This document shows, piece by piece, positions 23,632 to 32,797 of a DNA stretch of 64,000 bases. The notes under the pieces are model-generated. The model did no database searches. It saw only the letters and a list, made by a program, of their open reading frames with translations, and had not been told where the DNA came from. The position numbers and the translations under genes were made by a program. Numbering within the stretch: the first letter of the stretch is position 1; every line of letters begins with the position of its first letter. The DNA is taken from assembly GCA_944389175.1 (NCBI GenBank), contig CALXLK010000009.1, forward strand, positions 38,976 through 102,975, in the 5' to 3' direction. The stretch comes from an uncultured Opitutales bacterium. GTDB taxonomy: Bacteria; Verrucomicrobiota; Verrucomicrobiia; Opitutales; Intestinicryptomonadaceae.

Positions 23632-24849
23632 TTATTTTTTCTGATCGGCCTTTCTCTTGGGGAAGCAGATTCTTTCAACTGCGTTTTCGAAATCGTCAGC
23701 GCCGGATATTATGTCGATTTCCAATTTTGTGTAGAAGAAATCAATCTTTGGGTTGTAGGTTGCCTCTATTCTGACCGAGTCTTTCTCGGTGGTGACAACC
23801 ATTTCAGCGCCCTTTGCGGCGGCCGTCTCAAAAACGGAGTCAAGCTCCGACTCAGAGAAGCGGTGGTGGTCGAGAAAACGCTTTCTCAAGACCAATTTTG
23901 CCCCGAGTTCCCTGAGGAAACGCTCAAAGCTCTCGGGGGCTGCTATTGCCGAAAAGCAGGCAACCTTCTTGCCCTTGAGCCTCTCAAGCGGGACTTTTTC
24001 AAGTGTCTTAAAATTTACAAGGCACCTTAATTTATGCGTACATTCTATTATTTCCGCCGTCTTGTTATAGGTGCGTATGGTTTGCTCGAGCTCGTAGTCT
24101 TTCTCGCCGTTTGATTTTGTCAAAAATATATAAGAGGCTCTTTTGAGGTGCGATACCGGTTCGCGCAGTATGCCGCGCGGGAGAAGCCTGCGGTTGCCGA
24201 ACGGGTTTGTCTTGTCGACAAGCAAAAGCTGAAGCTGACCCTTAAGCGGCAGATATTGAAAGCCGTCGTCGAGGATGAGGGTGTCTGCGCCGAACTCGGT
24301 TATGGCGTAATGGCCGGCCCTTACCCTGTTTTTATCGACGATTACAATTACGCCGGGAAGATTGCGCGCAAGCATGTAAGGCTCGTCGCCTGCGACGGAC
24401 GAGTCCAGAAATATGGTCTTTCCGTCCGATACGACGCGCGGCTTCGGAGACTCCCCGTGCGTAAACCAGCGCGACAGCTTCCCAAAGAAGCTGTCCGACT
24501 TGCTCTTGTATCCGCGGCTTAAAATTGCCACCCGCCTGCCGCGCTCGGCAAGCGATCTTGCAAACTTTTCCACGATGGGCGTCTTGCCCGTGCCGCCCAC
24601 GGTAAGGTTGCCCACAACGACGACAAGGCAACCCAGCGGCGCATCTCGCAAAATGCGCTTATCATACAGGTAAAAGCGCAGCCGCGCTATAAATTCGAAG
24701 ACAAACGACAGGCAAAAAAGCACGCCCCCGTAAAGCACCGCGACAAACCCGTCGGCGCGGTCGTATATTACGTCGGCAGTAAAATTGGCAATGCGCTGGG
24801 CGTATGATTTCAGCCTTCTTCTTATGCGTTGGAATAAAGTCAATGACAA
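23632..24849 (-). CDS. lpxK: Tetraacyldisaccharide 4'-kinase
   Basis: A 405-residue inner-membrane-associated kinase that phosphorylates the 4' position of the lipid A disaccharide precursor, the sixth step of the Raetz pathway. An N-terminal hydrophobic segment (about residues 30-60) precedes [16 protein letters not shown], whose P-loop lies at about 80-91. Further blocks are [19 protein letters not shown], and [12 protein letters not shown]. The protein ends with the usual ITTEKD-like motif, here [13 protein letters not shown] prefer the TTG start at 24849 because AAAGGG lies six bases upstream and it lies just beyond the neighbour's stop codon (24866); a longer in-frame start at 24948 would overlap that gene. 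It forms an operon with the upstream envelope protein. Confidence 0.93.
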   Translation of the reverse strand: MSLTLFQRIRRRLKSYAQRIANFTADVIYDRADGFVAVLYGGVLFCLSFVFEFIARLRFYLYDKRILRDAPLGCLVVVVGNLTVGGTGKTPIVEKFARSLAERGRRVAILSRGYKSKSDSFFGKLSRWFTHGESPKPRVVSDGKTIFLDSSVAGDEPYMLARNLPGVIVIVDKNRVRAGHYAITEFGADTLILDDGFQYLPLKGQLQLLLVDKTNPFGNRRLLPRGILREPVSHLKRASYIFLTKSNGEKDYELEQTIRTYNKTAEIIECTHKLRCLVNFKTLEKVPLERLKGKKVACFSAIAAPESFERFLRELGAKLVLRKRFLDHHRFSESELDSVFETAAAKGAEMVVTTEKDSVRIEATYNPKIDFFYTKLEIDIISGADDFENAVERICFPKRKADQKK

Positions 24850-24865
24850 TCCAATCCCTTTGATT

Positions 24866-26599
24866 TTAACGGCGGTTTTTCCTGTTGTTTTGCTCGAGCT
24901 GACGATCCTGGAGATCCATTTCCTCGTACTGCTCGCGCAGCCTGGCAAGCTCGTCTTTTTCCGCAGAAAGACCGGCGCCTCTAAGCATCGATTCGGCGCT
25001 CTTAATCACCTTAAAGGCCTCCTTTTTCATATCGTTATTCCAAAAGTATTTTGCCGTAGGAACAACGATATATTTAAACGCCTCGGCCGGCGCCTTAGAT
25101 GCGCTTCTGACAATGCCGCTGTAAACCGAATACTTTTGGGTCGGCGTCGGGGCATTGTCAAGCATGCTCTCGAGCACGTCGGAATAAAGATAAGTCGCAA
25201 GCGATGGGTTGCTTCTAAACAGCGGCTTCATATGCGAGTTAAAAAGAGCGTCGGCCTTGGCATTTTGCCTGCGGACAAGCAGATTCTCCCGATAAACCAT
25301 CAGCATCTTTGCAATCTGCTCAGGATAGTCGGCAAAAACTTCGTAGCTTTGCCTAAAAATCCCGTCTAGCTCCTTGCTCTCTGCGCCCATGCGCGCCCTG
25401 GAAACTATTACAGTCCGATACGCCCCGGCGTTGAACTTATCGGCCTTTAGCGCCTTCGAGGCCAGATCAAAGGCCACTTGGTTGTCGCCCTCCTCGAGCA
25501 TAAGTGCGCCCAGCCTCGATAGTATTAAAGACTTGTAAGAGTCCCCCTCAACATTGGCGCGCCCTTGTATGCGCGACAACTCAAACCTCGTAAGCGGATT
25601 CCACGTCGCCGGGAAATCAGACTTCGCGTAAACGCCCTTTAGCTTGGGATCTTTAAAAACCTCGTTCCTCCATTCCTTCGCCCCATTCATATACGACAAC
25701 CACGATATCGAGTCGCCGCCCTGCTCCGCTTTAAAGAACACGCATGGAATGCCGTTTGCATTTGCGTTTCTGAAGGCGTAATAGGTCCTTTCATAGTCGG
25801 ATCCACCGTTTTTGAGCAGATTTTCGAAAGTAAAGGCGACGTCCGTATCCCACTTTGCAAAACGCCCGCCGCGCAGGCGCGTGGGATCGGCTTTGACTTT
25901 GGCGGCCTCCTTCTCTATGTCGGAGGGCTCAAACCCCGCCCTGCACAGCTTTTCAAGCTCCGTAAGCGGCCCGGCAATTCCCACCACAAAAACAAGCTCG
26001 CCAACCGTCATTTTTGAAAAATCAAACGGCATCTTGGGCCCGTTCAGCGTAAAATACAAGAATATCTCGGCGGGCTGGGAAACCTGTGTGGGCTCGTCGG
26101 GAACGCCGTACGAGGGCCACGACGAGGGCAAAACGCTCGCATAGACGAGGGAAAGAGCCAACCCCATTCTCATGTATTTTTTCAGCTGAGTGGGTTGATT
26201 TAGGTAAATCTGCGAAAGGGTGCTAAAAACCCCGGTATACGGAGCTTTTGGCGCAGTCTCGTAACAGTCGAAAAACGCGGGCATGTTTTCCAGCAAAGCG
26301 CGCTTCAATTCGGCGGGAATGTCCCTGCCTTCCCTGGAAAACATGCCCGTTAGTATGCTTGCATAGTACCAATTCGCCGCATCGTCTATTCTTTCCTCGC
26401 GCGCGGCAATCACGGCGTTTTGTTTCGCATATTCGGAAAGCTCGGCCCACTTCCCGGAGGAATCCAGAGAGAGAGCTTCGTCGATGGTGTCGGCATAGAA
26501 TGGAAGGCTCGGCACTCTTGGCAGATCAGGCAACTGCGCGCCAAAAATATTAGTACCTACGAACAACGAAAAAATACATATATACACCAAAACTCTCAT
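24866..26599 (-). CDS. Exported protein with degenerate transglutaminase-like region and helical repeats
   Basis: A 577-residue protein of unknown function. The start MRVLVYICIFSLFVG at 26599 gives a signal peptide. The middle (about residues 255-310) reads LLKNGGSDYERTYYAF then NANGIPCVFFKAEQGG and SWLSYMNGAKEW. This pattern fits the core of transglutaminase-like proteins (GGxC...GIPs...GxPGHxxW) except that the expected catalytic Cys and His are replaced (GGSD, EQGGD), so enzyme activity is unlikely. The C-terminal third (about 370-560) is alpha-helical and TPR-like, with a charged end. It lies 16 bases upstream of lpxK on the same strand, so a role in the cell envelope is plausible. The domain reading is my inference from motif spacing. 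Confidence 0.7.
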   Translation of the reverse strand: MRVLVYICIFSLFVGTNIFGAQLPDLPRVPSLPFYADTIDEALSLDSSGKWAELSEYAKQNAVIAAREERIDDAANWYYASILTGMFSREGRDIPAELKRALLENMPAFFDCYETAPKAPYTGVFSTLSQIYLNQPTQLKKYMRMGLALSLVYASVLPSSWPSYGVPDEPTQVSQPAEIFLYFTLNGPKMPFDFSKMTVGELVFVVGIAGPLTELEKLCRAGFEPSDIEKEAAKVKADPTRLRGGRFAKWDTDVAFTFENLLKNGGSDYERTYYAFRNANANGIPCVFFKAEQGGDSISWLSYMNGAKEWRNEVFKDPKLKGVYAKSDFPATWNPLTRFELSRIQGRANVEGDSYKSLILSRLGALMLEEGDNQVAFDLASKALKADKFNAGAYRTVIVSRARMGAESKELDGIFRQSYEVFADYPEQIAKMLMVYRENLLVRRQNAKADALFNSHMKPLFRSNPSLATYLYSDVLESMLDNAPTPTQKYSVYSGIVRSASKAPAEAFKYIVVPTAKYFWNNDMKKEAFKVIKSAESMLRGAGLSAEKDELARLREQYEEMDLQDRQLEQNNRKNRR

Positions 26600-27346
26600 A
26601 CTTGCACAGGAGGGTATACCTGTGCTTCCCACAGTCAAGACTAACATACAAGACGATAAAAAAAAGAATCCACACTAGAACGAGGCCGTACGCCCGATGT
26701 CTAATGTGTTTTTATTTGCATAAAAAATAAATTCCCGCAGGCGCACCGCCATACTGTTTTTGAGGGAGCGCGCAGACGATATCTTAAATGAGGCAAGCCT
26801 TCAGTAAAAAATGAACGCGCAGCGGGGGCAAAGGAACGGCCCGTTGGAAAGCTAAAAAATGCACGCGGCGGCTATTTAAGTCTTTGCAATAATGGGCGCG
26901 CGCACCTATACCCAGCCCTTCACCTTCCTTGCAAGCCGTACCCGCAGATAAAATCCGCCGCGCGGCTGTATCGCCGCAGTCAAAAAACTCATATTGAATG
27001 GACTCGAATGGGGCGGCTAGCGCATCGGTTGACTACGTATTGCAATTTCGCGCGCATAAATCGAAGGCAAACATATCCCGCAAGAAACCGAGACGGCAAT
27101 CAGCGCACATCTAAACGGCGCCGATGCTGCAGACAAAGAAAGACAAAATTTTTTCTTTTTTTTTACCCCACTGCCGACAGTTTATGCATATTTGCCTCTT
27201 CGGGATACCCCCCGATCAAGGCGGAAAATAATAGATAAAAAGCGGGGCTACAGAACAATCTTTCACAAATATGCCTGCAATATGGAGAAATTACAGACTT
27301 TAAATGCGCGGGGAACGCGCCAGAAATGATAACGGCGCAACAGCGT
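26600..27346. other. Intergenic region without recognised genes
   Basis: About 750 bases between the envelope-protein gene and the enolase terminator, both genes on the minus strand. It must contain the promoter of the envelope-protein/lpxK operon. No tRNA, tmRNA or other RNA family was recognised. A TTCGAGTCC-like string near 27003 (minus strand) is not flanked by a T-arm stem. Confidence 0.4.
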
Positions 27347-27385
27347 AAAAAAAATAGACAGCACCAGCGCGTGGCTGTCTATTTT
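27347..27385 (-). terminator. Rho-independent terminator of eno
   Basis: On the minus strand AAAATAGACAGC pairs with GCTGTCTATTTT (12 bp) around an 11-base loop, and the U tract continues to eight residues. It lies 24 bases after the enolase stop codon. Confidence 0.93.
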
Positions 27386-27409
27386 ACCAAGAATGTTTAA
27401 AGCTGAAGA

Positions 27410-28738
27410 TTATGTATTTATACTTATAAATTCGGCGCCCCAAACTGCGTCGCGCCCCAAATGTTCTTCTATGCGCATCAGGCGGTTGTATTTTGCCGTC
27501 CGCTCGCCCCTCTGTGGCGCGCCGGTTTTTATCTGAGCGCAGCCGCATCCGACGGCCAGATCGGCGATAAAGGTATCCTCGGTTTCTCCCGAGCGGTGGG
27601 AAACAATGCAGGCATAGGCGTTTCGCGATGCCAGCGATATGGCATCGAGAGTCTCAGAGAGAGTGCCTATCTGGTTTGGCTTTATTAAAACTGCGTTCGC
27701 CGCGCCCTCTTCTATGCCTTTTTTTATGAGTTTTGTGTTGGTTACGAATAGGTCGTCGCCGACGAGCTGGGTGGAGGAGCCGAGAACCTGGGTGAGTTTT
27801 TTCCACCCTCGCCAGTCCGACTCTGCGCAGCCGTCCTCGACCGAGAATATGGGATACCTTCTGCACAAGTCGGCGACATATGAGACCATCTCGTCGGAAG
27901 TCTTGCGCGAACGGTCCGATTTCTTAAACACATATTTTGAAATATCAGCATCGTAAAGTTCGCTCGATGCTATGTCTAGCGCCAATACGACGTCTTTGCC
28001 AAATTTATATCCGGCTTCTTTCGTAGCCGATGCGAGCGCCTCGAGCGCTTCTTCGGCGCTGCGCAGAGATGGCGCAAAACCGCCCTCGTCGCCAACCGAC
28101 GTGGAAAGCCTTCGCAGTTTCAGGGACGTTTTAAGCGCGTGCAAGATCTCGCTGCCCATGCGCACTGCGTGGGTGAGATTCTTCGCCCCTACCGGGACAA
28201 TCATAAACTCCTGAATATCGATAGGGGCGTCGGAATGTGCGCCGGCGTTTAAAACGTTCATCATGGGCACGGGCATTATTTTTGAATTTACGCCGCCTAT
28301 ATACTTGTAAAGATCCATGCCCAAGGCGTTTGCGGAAGCCCTGCATACGGCAAGAGACACCGCAAGTATTGCATTTGCGCCGAGCTTGCCCTTGTCGGGG
28401 GTGCCGTCGAGATCGATGAGAGCTCGGTCTATGCCCGCCTGGTCGGCCGCGTCCATGCCCTTTATGCGGTCTGCTATTTTCCCTTTGATATTCTCAACGG
28501 CCTTGAGGACTCCCGCACCGCCGTAGCGCTCGGAATGTTTTCCGCGGCGTTTTTTCCCTTTTGAATACGGGGATCCGTCGCGCAATTCGCACGCTTCCCC
28601 GGAACCCGTGGAAGCGCCCGAGGGCACCGAGGCTATGGCGCATACCCCGCATTCGAGACCTATTTGCGCCTCGACGGTCGGATTCCCCCTCGAATCGAGA
28701 ATCTCACGGGCGCTCGCGTATGATATTTTTGTATTCAT
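27410..28738 (-). CDS. eno: Enolase
   Basis: A 442-residue cytoplasmic enzyme converting 2-phosphoglycerate to phosphoenolpyruvate. The N-terminal [15 protein letters not shown] and [11 protein letters not shown] blocks are present. So are the metal and catalytic signatures: [29 protein letters not shown] with the catalytic lysine, and SHRSGETED. Two oddities: a basic insertion near residues 57-75 ([13 protein letters not shown]) where most enolases read only RYLGKGV, and [14 protein letters not shown] in place of the usual GGAHADNNVDIQEF. AAAGGA lies upstream of the ATG. It is monocistronic, with its own terminator, and divergent from the Gfo/Idh gene at 29008. Confidence 0.96.
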   Translation of the reverse strand: MNTKISYASAREILDSRGNPTVEAQIGLECGVCAIASVPSGASTGSGEACELRDGSPYSKGKKRRGKHSERYGGAGVLKAVENIKGKIADRIKGMDAADQAGIDRALIDLDGTPDKGKLGANAILAVSLAVCRASANALGMDLYKYIGGVNSKIMPVPMMNVLNAGAHSDAPIDIQEFMIVPVGAKNLTHAVRMGSEILHALKTSLKLRRLSTSVGDEGGFAPSLRSAEEALEALASATKEAGYKFGKDVVLALDIASSELYDADISKYVFKKSDRSRKTSDEMVSYVADLCRRYPIFSVEDGCAESDWRGWKKLTQVLGSSTQLVGDDLFVTNTKLIKKGIEEGAANAVLIKPNQIGTLSETLDAISLASRNAYACIVSHRSGETEDTFIADLAVGCGCAQIKTGAPQRGERTAKYNRLMRIEEHLGRDAVWGAEFISINT

Positions 28739-28869
28739 AAAAGCTATCCTTTGACGTTGTTAACGGAAAAAAATATTTTTTTGTTAGCCTCCTGCGGCGA
28801 CTTAATAACATACGCTCTGTTCCAAAGTCAAAAAAATTGCCGTATAAAGCCTTGCATGCTAAAAAAAAG

Positions 28870-28898
28870 TTGAAATGACGCGCAAATATTGCAATGAT
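28870..28898 (+). promoter_or_regulatory. Predicted promoter of the Gfo/Idh gene
   Basis: TTGAAA at 28870-28875, a 17-base spacer, and AATGAT at 28893-28898. The predicted transcript would begin about ten bases before the structured leader at 28916-28971, which supports the reading. The -10 box is imperfect. Confidence 0.4.
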
Positions 28899-28915
28899 TG
28901 GATGCGAAAACGTAT

Positions 28916-28971
28916 AGCTTTGGAATGGTCGAAGCCCCCGAAAGGGGTACTGGGCCGAGATGTTCCATGCT
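28916..28971 (+). ncRNA. Structured 5' leader element of unknown class
   Basis: Nested helices over 56 bases: AGC/GCT (28916-28918 with 28969-28971), TGGAA/TTCCA (28921-28925 with 28963-28967), GGTC/GGCC with a G-U pair (28927-28930 with 28953-28956), and CCCC/GGGG (28936-28939 with 28944-28947) capped by a GAAA tetraloop. Internal loops GAAG, TACTG and GAGATG resemble ligand- or protein-binding loops. It ends 36 bases before the start of the Gfo/Idh gene. It matches no riboswitch consensus that I can recall. It could also be a protein-binding site or an mRNA stability element. Confidence 0.45.
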
Positions 28972-29007
28972 AATAATTGAAAATAGGAAACTAACTAAAG
29001 GAATAAA

Positions 29008-30195
29008 ATGTCACAAAGACCTCTAAATGTCGGTTTAGTCGGCGGCGGTTGCGGAGCGTTCATCGCCCAGCCCCACCAGAAAGCAATTTTCTCTGACGGG
29101 ACGCGCAGAGTTGTAGCGGGCGCGCTGCACCCCAATCCGGAAGTAGCCATGAGCGAAGCCCAGAAGTGGCCCTACCCGATAAGGGGCTACAAGTCTTACA
29201 TAGACATGATCGAGGACCAGAAAAACCTGCCCGAAGACCAAAAGCTCGACTACATTCTCATCGTAACGCCCAATTTTGTGCACTTTGACCCCGCCATAAG
29301 AGCCATAGAGGCGGGCATTCCCGTAATGTGCGAAAAGCCGCTGACGGTGAATTTGGAACAGGCCGACGAACTCGTGGCCGCGGCCACAGCCAAGGGCTTG
29401 CCGTTTGCCGTGGCGCACACGTACCTGGGGCACTGGTCGTCGTGGTTCTCCCGCTTTATAGTGACGAGCGGTTTGTTGGGAGAAGTCCGTTGGGCCGACG
29501 CCGCCTACATCCAAGGCTGGCTTGCAAAACAGATTGAAAAGGCCGGCGGCGAAGACGGCGCCTCGTGGAGGACAGACCCCAAGCGCTCCGGCGGCTCGCT
29601 TTGCCTTGGCGATATCGGAACGCATGCGCTAATGCAGCTGCGCTTTGTCACCGGCATGGACGTCACAAAGGTGTCCGCCCACATGGAGACATTTGTAAAG
29701 AGCAGGCTTCTCGACGACCATGCGACAGTCTACTGCGAACTCTCAAACGGCGGCAAGGCGCTCGTGAGGACGTCGCAGATTTGCATCGGGCACAAGAACG
29801 ACCTCTCTCTTGAAGTCGCGGGCACGAAGGGCACGCTGGTATGGCGCCAGGAAGAGTCGGAAAAAGTCACCATAATGCTCCCCGGCCAACCCGACCGCGT
29901 GTACTGGAGGGGCGACGTCCAGCCCAATGACGGATTCCTCGGAGACGTTCCCGAATGCCTGCTTAAAGAGCCGCGCATACCCGCCGGGCACGCCGAAGGC
30001 TTCCACGACGCATACGCGCGCCTGCACAGGGAATTCGAAAAGGACATCAGGGCCTGGAAGGAAGGCAAAAAATTCTCCTACGACCACACGAGGTACGCGA
30101 CTGTGCTCGACGGCAGAATGGGGCTTGCCTTCGTGGACGCCTCGCTCAAGAGCAACGCCCAAAACGGCGCGTGGGTTGACGTCAAGCTCGCCTAA
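29008..30195 (+). CDS. Gfo/Idh/MocA-family NAD(P)-dependent oxidoreductase
   Basis: A 395-residue cytoplasmic dehydrogenase-type protein. The N-terminal Rossmann fold begins GLVGGGCGAFIAQPH and ends with the family motif CEKPLTVN (about residues 108-115), where the EKP lysine takes part in catalysis. The C-terminal alpha/beta domain carries GDIGTHALMQLRF, the usual DxGxH active-site histidine segment. These proteins oxidise or reduce sugars, inositols or sugar acids; the substrate cannot be read from the sequence. AAAGGA precedes the ATG at a good distance. It is a single-gene unit between a promoter plus structured leader and a strong terminator. Confidence 0.92.
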   Translation: MSQRPLNVGLVGGGCGAFIAQPHQKAIFSDGTRRVVAGALHPNPEVAMSEAQKWPYPIRGYKSYIDMIEDQKNLPEDQKLDYILIVTPNFVHFDPAIRAIEAGIPVMCEKPLTVNLEQADELVAAATAKGLPFAVAHTYLGHWSSWFSRFIVTSGLLGEVRWADAAYIQGWLAKQIEKAGGEDGASWRTDPKRSGGSLCLGDIGTHALMQLRFVTGMDVTKVSAHMETFVKSRLLDDHATVYCELSNGGKALVRTSQICIGHKNDLSLEVAGTKGTLVWRQEESEKVTIMLPGQPDRVYWRGDVQPNDGFLGDVPECLLKEPRIPAGHAEGFHDAYARLHREFEKDIRAWKEGKKFSYDHTRYATVLDGRMGLAFVDASLKSNAQNGAWVDVKLA

Positions 30196-30221
30196 CGCGG
30201 CAAAGAAGTCAGTTTTTTTCG

Positions 30222-30250
30222 AAATCGGGGCACTGCGCCCCGATTTTTTT
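30222..30250 (+). terminator. Rho-independent terminator of the Gfo/Idh gene
   Basis: AAATCGGGGC, loop ACTGC, GCCCCGATTT, with seven T residues in the tail. The stem is 10 bp. Confidence 0.95.
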
Positions 30251-30387
30251 GTCTAATATTGCGGCCTTCCGCGAATATATTGCGGGAGAATGTCAAAATA
30301 TTTATTGGGGAATAAATATGTTGACTAACGGCCCCAAAATTCAATACTGGCGGACAGTCGGCTAATGTCGAAAGGAAAGGTACTTTT

Positions 30388-30903
30388 ATGAAAATGGTAA
30401 AAGCAATAACGATAGCGATGGTTGCGTTTGCGGCTGCGGTGGCGGCAAACGCCGGTTCAATTATGTCTGTTGTCACAGACATCAAAACAAAACTTAGCGG
30501 CGACGTCTATGACACTGCGCTTGCGGCGGCCAAAAGCGGCAACAAGAAGGTTATGCTGCTCTTCTCGGGACTTGAATGGTGCCTGCCGTGCCAAGTTTTC
30601 AATAAAGAAGTCGTCAAGAATGCCGATTTTGAGAAATTTGCAAAAGATTCGCTCGTGTTTGTCGAGTTTGACACCAAACGCGACGGCACGGTCGACATAA
30701 CATCGAACACGCCGGAAGTGTCGAATCTCGATCTGTTTGCCGAACAAAGGGTCATCCAAAAGTCAAGCATTCAGAAAAAATTCGGCGTGCTTAGCGTGCC
30801 TTGCGCGATAATCCTTGACAAAGACGGCAAAGAGATATTCCGCCAGGTCGGTTGCGGCATCACCGCGGAGGACTTTATCGACAAGGTGAAGAACGCCAAG
30901 TAA
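30388..30903 (+). CDS. Exported thioredoxin-fold protein
   Basis: A 171-residue thioredoxin-like protein of the periplasm. A signal peptide (about residues 1-22, cleaved near ANA) is followed by the redox motif EWCLPCQVF with Cys65 and Cys68, and by the cis-proline strand GVLSVPCAIIL. KDGKEIFRQVG then forms the closing beta strands. The size and the long helix after the CxxC fit the Thioredoxin_7/DUF255-like group, used for disulfide handling of exported proteins. GAAAGG precedes the ATG. The following nuoA begins 74 bases later on the same strand. Confidence 0.85.
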   Translation: MKMVKAITIAMVAFAAAVAANAGSIMSVVTDIKTKLSGDVYDTALAAAKSGNKKVMLLFSGLEWCLPCQVFNKEVVKNADFEKFAKDSLVFVEFDTKRDGTVDITSNTPEVSNLDLFAEQRVIQKSSIQKKFGVLSVPCAIILDKDGKEIFRQVGCGITAEDFIDKVKNAK

Positions 30904-30977
30904 ACAGCGGGCTTGGCGCGCAAAAACCTTTAAAAAAAGTTGATTTTTTCAAATATTGTGAAATCTTTTGAGAGTAT

Positions 30978-31361
30978 ATGGAGCTTTCTGCATACATACC
31001 GGTTTTGACGCAAGTTTTGGCGGCGGTGGCCATTCCGGCGATAGTGATTATCGCCAGCCATATTTTCGGCCAGCGCGCCAAGTCCAATAAATTTATAGAA
31101 TCGGCCTACGAGTGCGGCGTCGAGCCCGAGGGCAAACCCCACTCCAGATACGGGGCAAGATTCTACCTGGTAGCCATGCTCTTTGTTATATTCGACATTG
31201 AGGTGGTGTTCATGTTGCCCATTGCAATAAGCTTTCCGCATGTGGCGCACTCGCTGCCGTTGGTCATGGCGGTGTTATTTTTCATAGCGCTTCTGTTCGT
31301 GGGAATAATCTACGAGGTCAGGAAAGACGCGCTCAACTGGAACATACCAAAGTCGAACTAG
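30978..31361 (+). CDS. nuoA: NADH-quinone oxidoreductase subunit A
   Basis: A 127-residue membrane subunit of respiratory complex I. Three transmembrane helices are visible, with the conserved loop SAYECGVEPEGKPHSRYG between the first and second, and FYLVAMLFVIFDIEVVF as the second helix with its invariant acidic pair. Length and motifs match NuoA fully. The gene is an orphan: nuoB and other complex I genes do not follow, and the next gene (EIIA/DAC) begins 3 bases after its stop. The rest of complex I may be encoded elsewhere, or the subunit may work with a variant complex. Confidence 0.93.
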   Translation: MELSAYIPVLTQVLAAVAIPAIVIIASHIFGQRAKSNKFIESAYECGVEPEGKPHSRYGARFYLVAMLFVIFDIEVVFMLPIAISFPHVAHSLPLVMAVLFFIALLFVGIIYEVRKDALNWNIPKSN

Positions 31362-31364
31362 AAG

Positions 31365-32735
31365 ATGAGGCTTAAAAGGTTCCTGTCAAAGAGTAGGATA
31401 ATCGACATAAAAAGCGATTCGCTCGAGTCGGCTTTGCAGGAGCTTATGGATACAATCCCGGCGCGGGTGCTCTCGGATGCGCAGAAGAAAAAGACGCTTG
31501 AAAACATACTCGAGCGCGAGCGCAACATGACTACGTACCTTGGCAACGGCATATGCATGCCCCACACAAGGATACCCGGGCTGAAGCAAAAATACATATT
31601 TGCCGTGGGGCGCTGTCCGAATGGGTTGACCTTTAACAGCAGTACGGCGGATATCTATGGAAAGACGCGCACGCTCTTCTTGCTGATATCCGACGAGAAG
31701 GTTGATTCGTATTTGAATGTGCTTAACACTATTAGCCGTTCTTTTACGGAGAACAAGATAGCCGAGAGATTGGGGATGTCGCAATCGCTCAAAGAGTTTT
31801 CGTCGATACTCGAGAGGGCGTTTGACTCGGGCTCGAGGAATGACGGCGAAGACCACGTACATGCCAAACGCAACAGCATAGACGAAAAGACTACTGCCCT
31901 GATAATGCGTTCGGCCGCAAAGATTGCAAAGGTTTCCAACTGCAACGCCATTTTGCTCCAGGGCGACGTATTCGACGAGATACCCGACCTCTCCAGATTT
32001 TTTGGCGACCAAAAAATAATCGTCATGAGCGAGCGCGCGGCGCTGCCCGTGCCCGACGCTTGGGACATAATAAACGTGCGCACGTTTTCCTCGGAGCGCT
32101 TTTCCCAGCTCAAGAGCGCAATCATAATAGGCATGACGCGCTCCATACTAAAGATTACGGATAGAATTTGCTGCGTCGGCGGGATCAAAGACAGCAATTT
32201 GGCCGACTCTGTAATAGTGCTGGATATCTCAAAGAATTTCTCCGACATTTTCTCGCAGAAGAACCTTCTGCCTGAAAACATCAAGCCCGAAGTTTTGGAA
32301 AGGGTAATAGACCTGGCGACGGAATTATCGGTTGAAGGCAGGGAGGGCAAGCCCGTGGGCTGCATATTCGTCTTGGGCAACGATGCCGAATTGAAACCTC
32401 ACCTCAAACAGCTGATTTTAAATCCGTTTAACGGCTACAAGCCCGAGGACAGAAATATTTTAAATCCGTTTATGTCGGAGACGGTAAAGGAATATTCGCT
32501 AATAGACGGGGCCTTCATAATAGACGAAAACGGCATAATGGTTTCCGCCGGAACGCTCATACACACGCCCGACTTCAAGCTTCACCTACCCGGGGGCCTG
32601 GGCGCGCGGCATGCCGCGGCGTATTCGATTTCACTAATGACAAACTGCATAGCAATAGTCGTATCGTCGAGCACCGGATACATAACGATGTTCCGCAAGG
32701 GCCAGATAATACCAATTTACGAAAAGAAAAGTTAA
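31365..32735 (+). CDS. EIIA-like / PK_C-like / DAC-domain protein, probable diadenylate cyclase
   Basis: A 456-residue three-domain protein. Residues about 1-150 are a PTS EIIA type-2 (PtsN-like) domain with the phospho-site context ICMPHTR (His67). Residues about 165-300 resemble the pyruvate-kinase C-terminal domain (AAKIAKVSNCNAILLQGD, then IIGMTRSILKITDR). Residues about 305-456 are a DisA_N/DAC domain with DGA at 381-383 and GLGARHAAAYSIS (Arg415, His416), the sites that bind and cyclise ATP to c-di-AMP. A PK_C-DAC pairing is known from the CdaZ/DacZ group. The second arginine of the standard RHR motif is Ala417 here. It lies 3 bases after nuoA and 62 bases before a DUF475 gene. Coupling of c-di-AMP to PTS phosphorylation, with HPr present in the genome, is an inference. 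Confidence 0.82.
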   Translation: MRLKRFLSKSRIIDIKSDSLESALQELMDTIPARVLSDAQKKKTLENILERERNMTTYLGNGICMPHTRIPGLKQKYIFAVGRCPNGLTFNSSTADIYGKTRTLFLLISDEKVDSYLNVLNTISRSFTENKIAERLGMSQSLKEFSSILERAFDSGSRNDGEDHVHAKRNSIDEKTTALIMRSAAKIAKVSNCNAILLQGDVFDEIPDLSRFFGDQKIIVMSERAALPVPDAWDIINVRTFSSERFSQLKSAIIIGMTRSILKITDRICCVGGIKDSNLADSVIVLDISKNFSDIFSQKNLLPENIKPEVLERVIDLATELSVEGREGKPVGCIFVLGNDAELKPHLKQLILNPFNGYKPEDRNILNPFMSETVKEYSLIDGAFIIDENGIMVSAGTLIHTPDFKLHLPGGLGARHAAAYSISLMTNCIAIVVSSSTGYITMFRKGQIIPIYEKKS

Positions 32736-32784
32736 CCTTTTTACCCCCCCCGAAAACAGAGCGCGACGGCGTTTGAAAAATTAC

Positions 32785-32790
32785 AGGAGG
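32785..32790 (+). promoter_or_regulatory. Shine-Dalgarno site fixing a TTG start
   Basis: AGGAGG lies seven bases before the TTG codon at 32798. The next ATG in frame is 12 bases further on, too far from this site, so TTG is the likely start of the DUF475 gene. Confidence 0.7.
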
Positions 32791-32797
32791 ACGACTT

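Noticed and set aside
26985..27030. tRNA-like TTCGAGTCC on the minus strand
   Set aside because: The flanking five bases on each side do not pair, and no acceptor or anticodon arms can be drawn.
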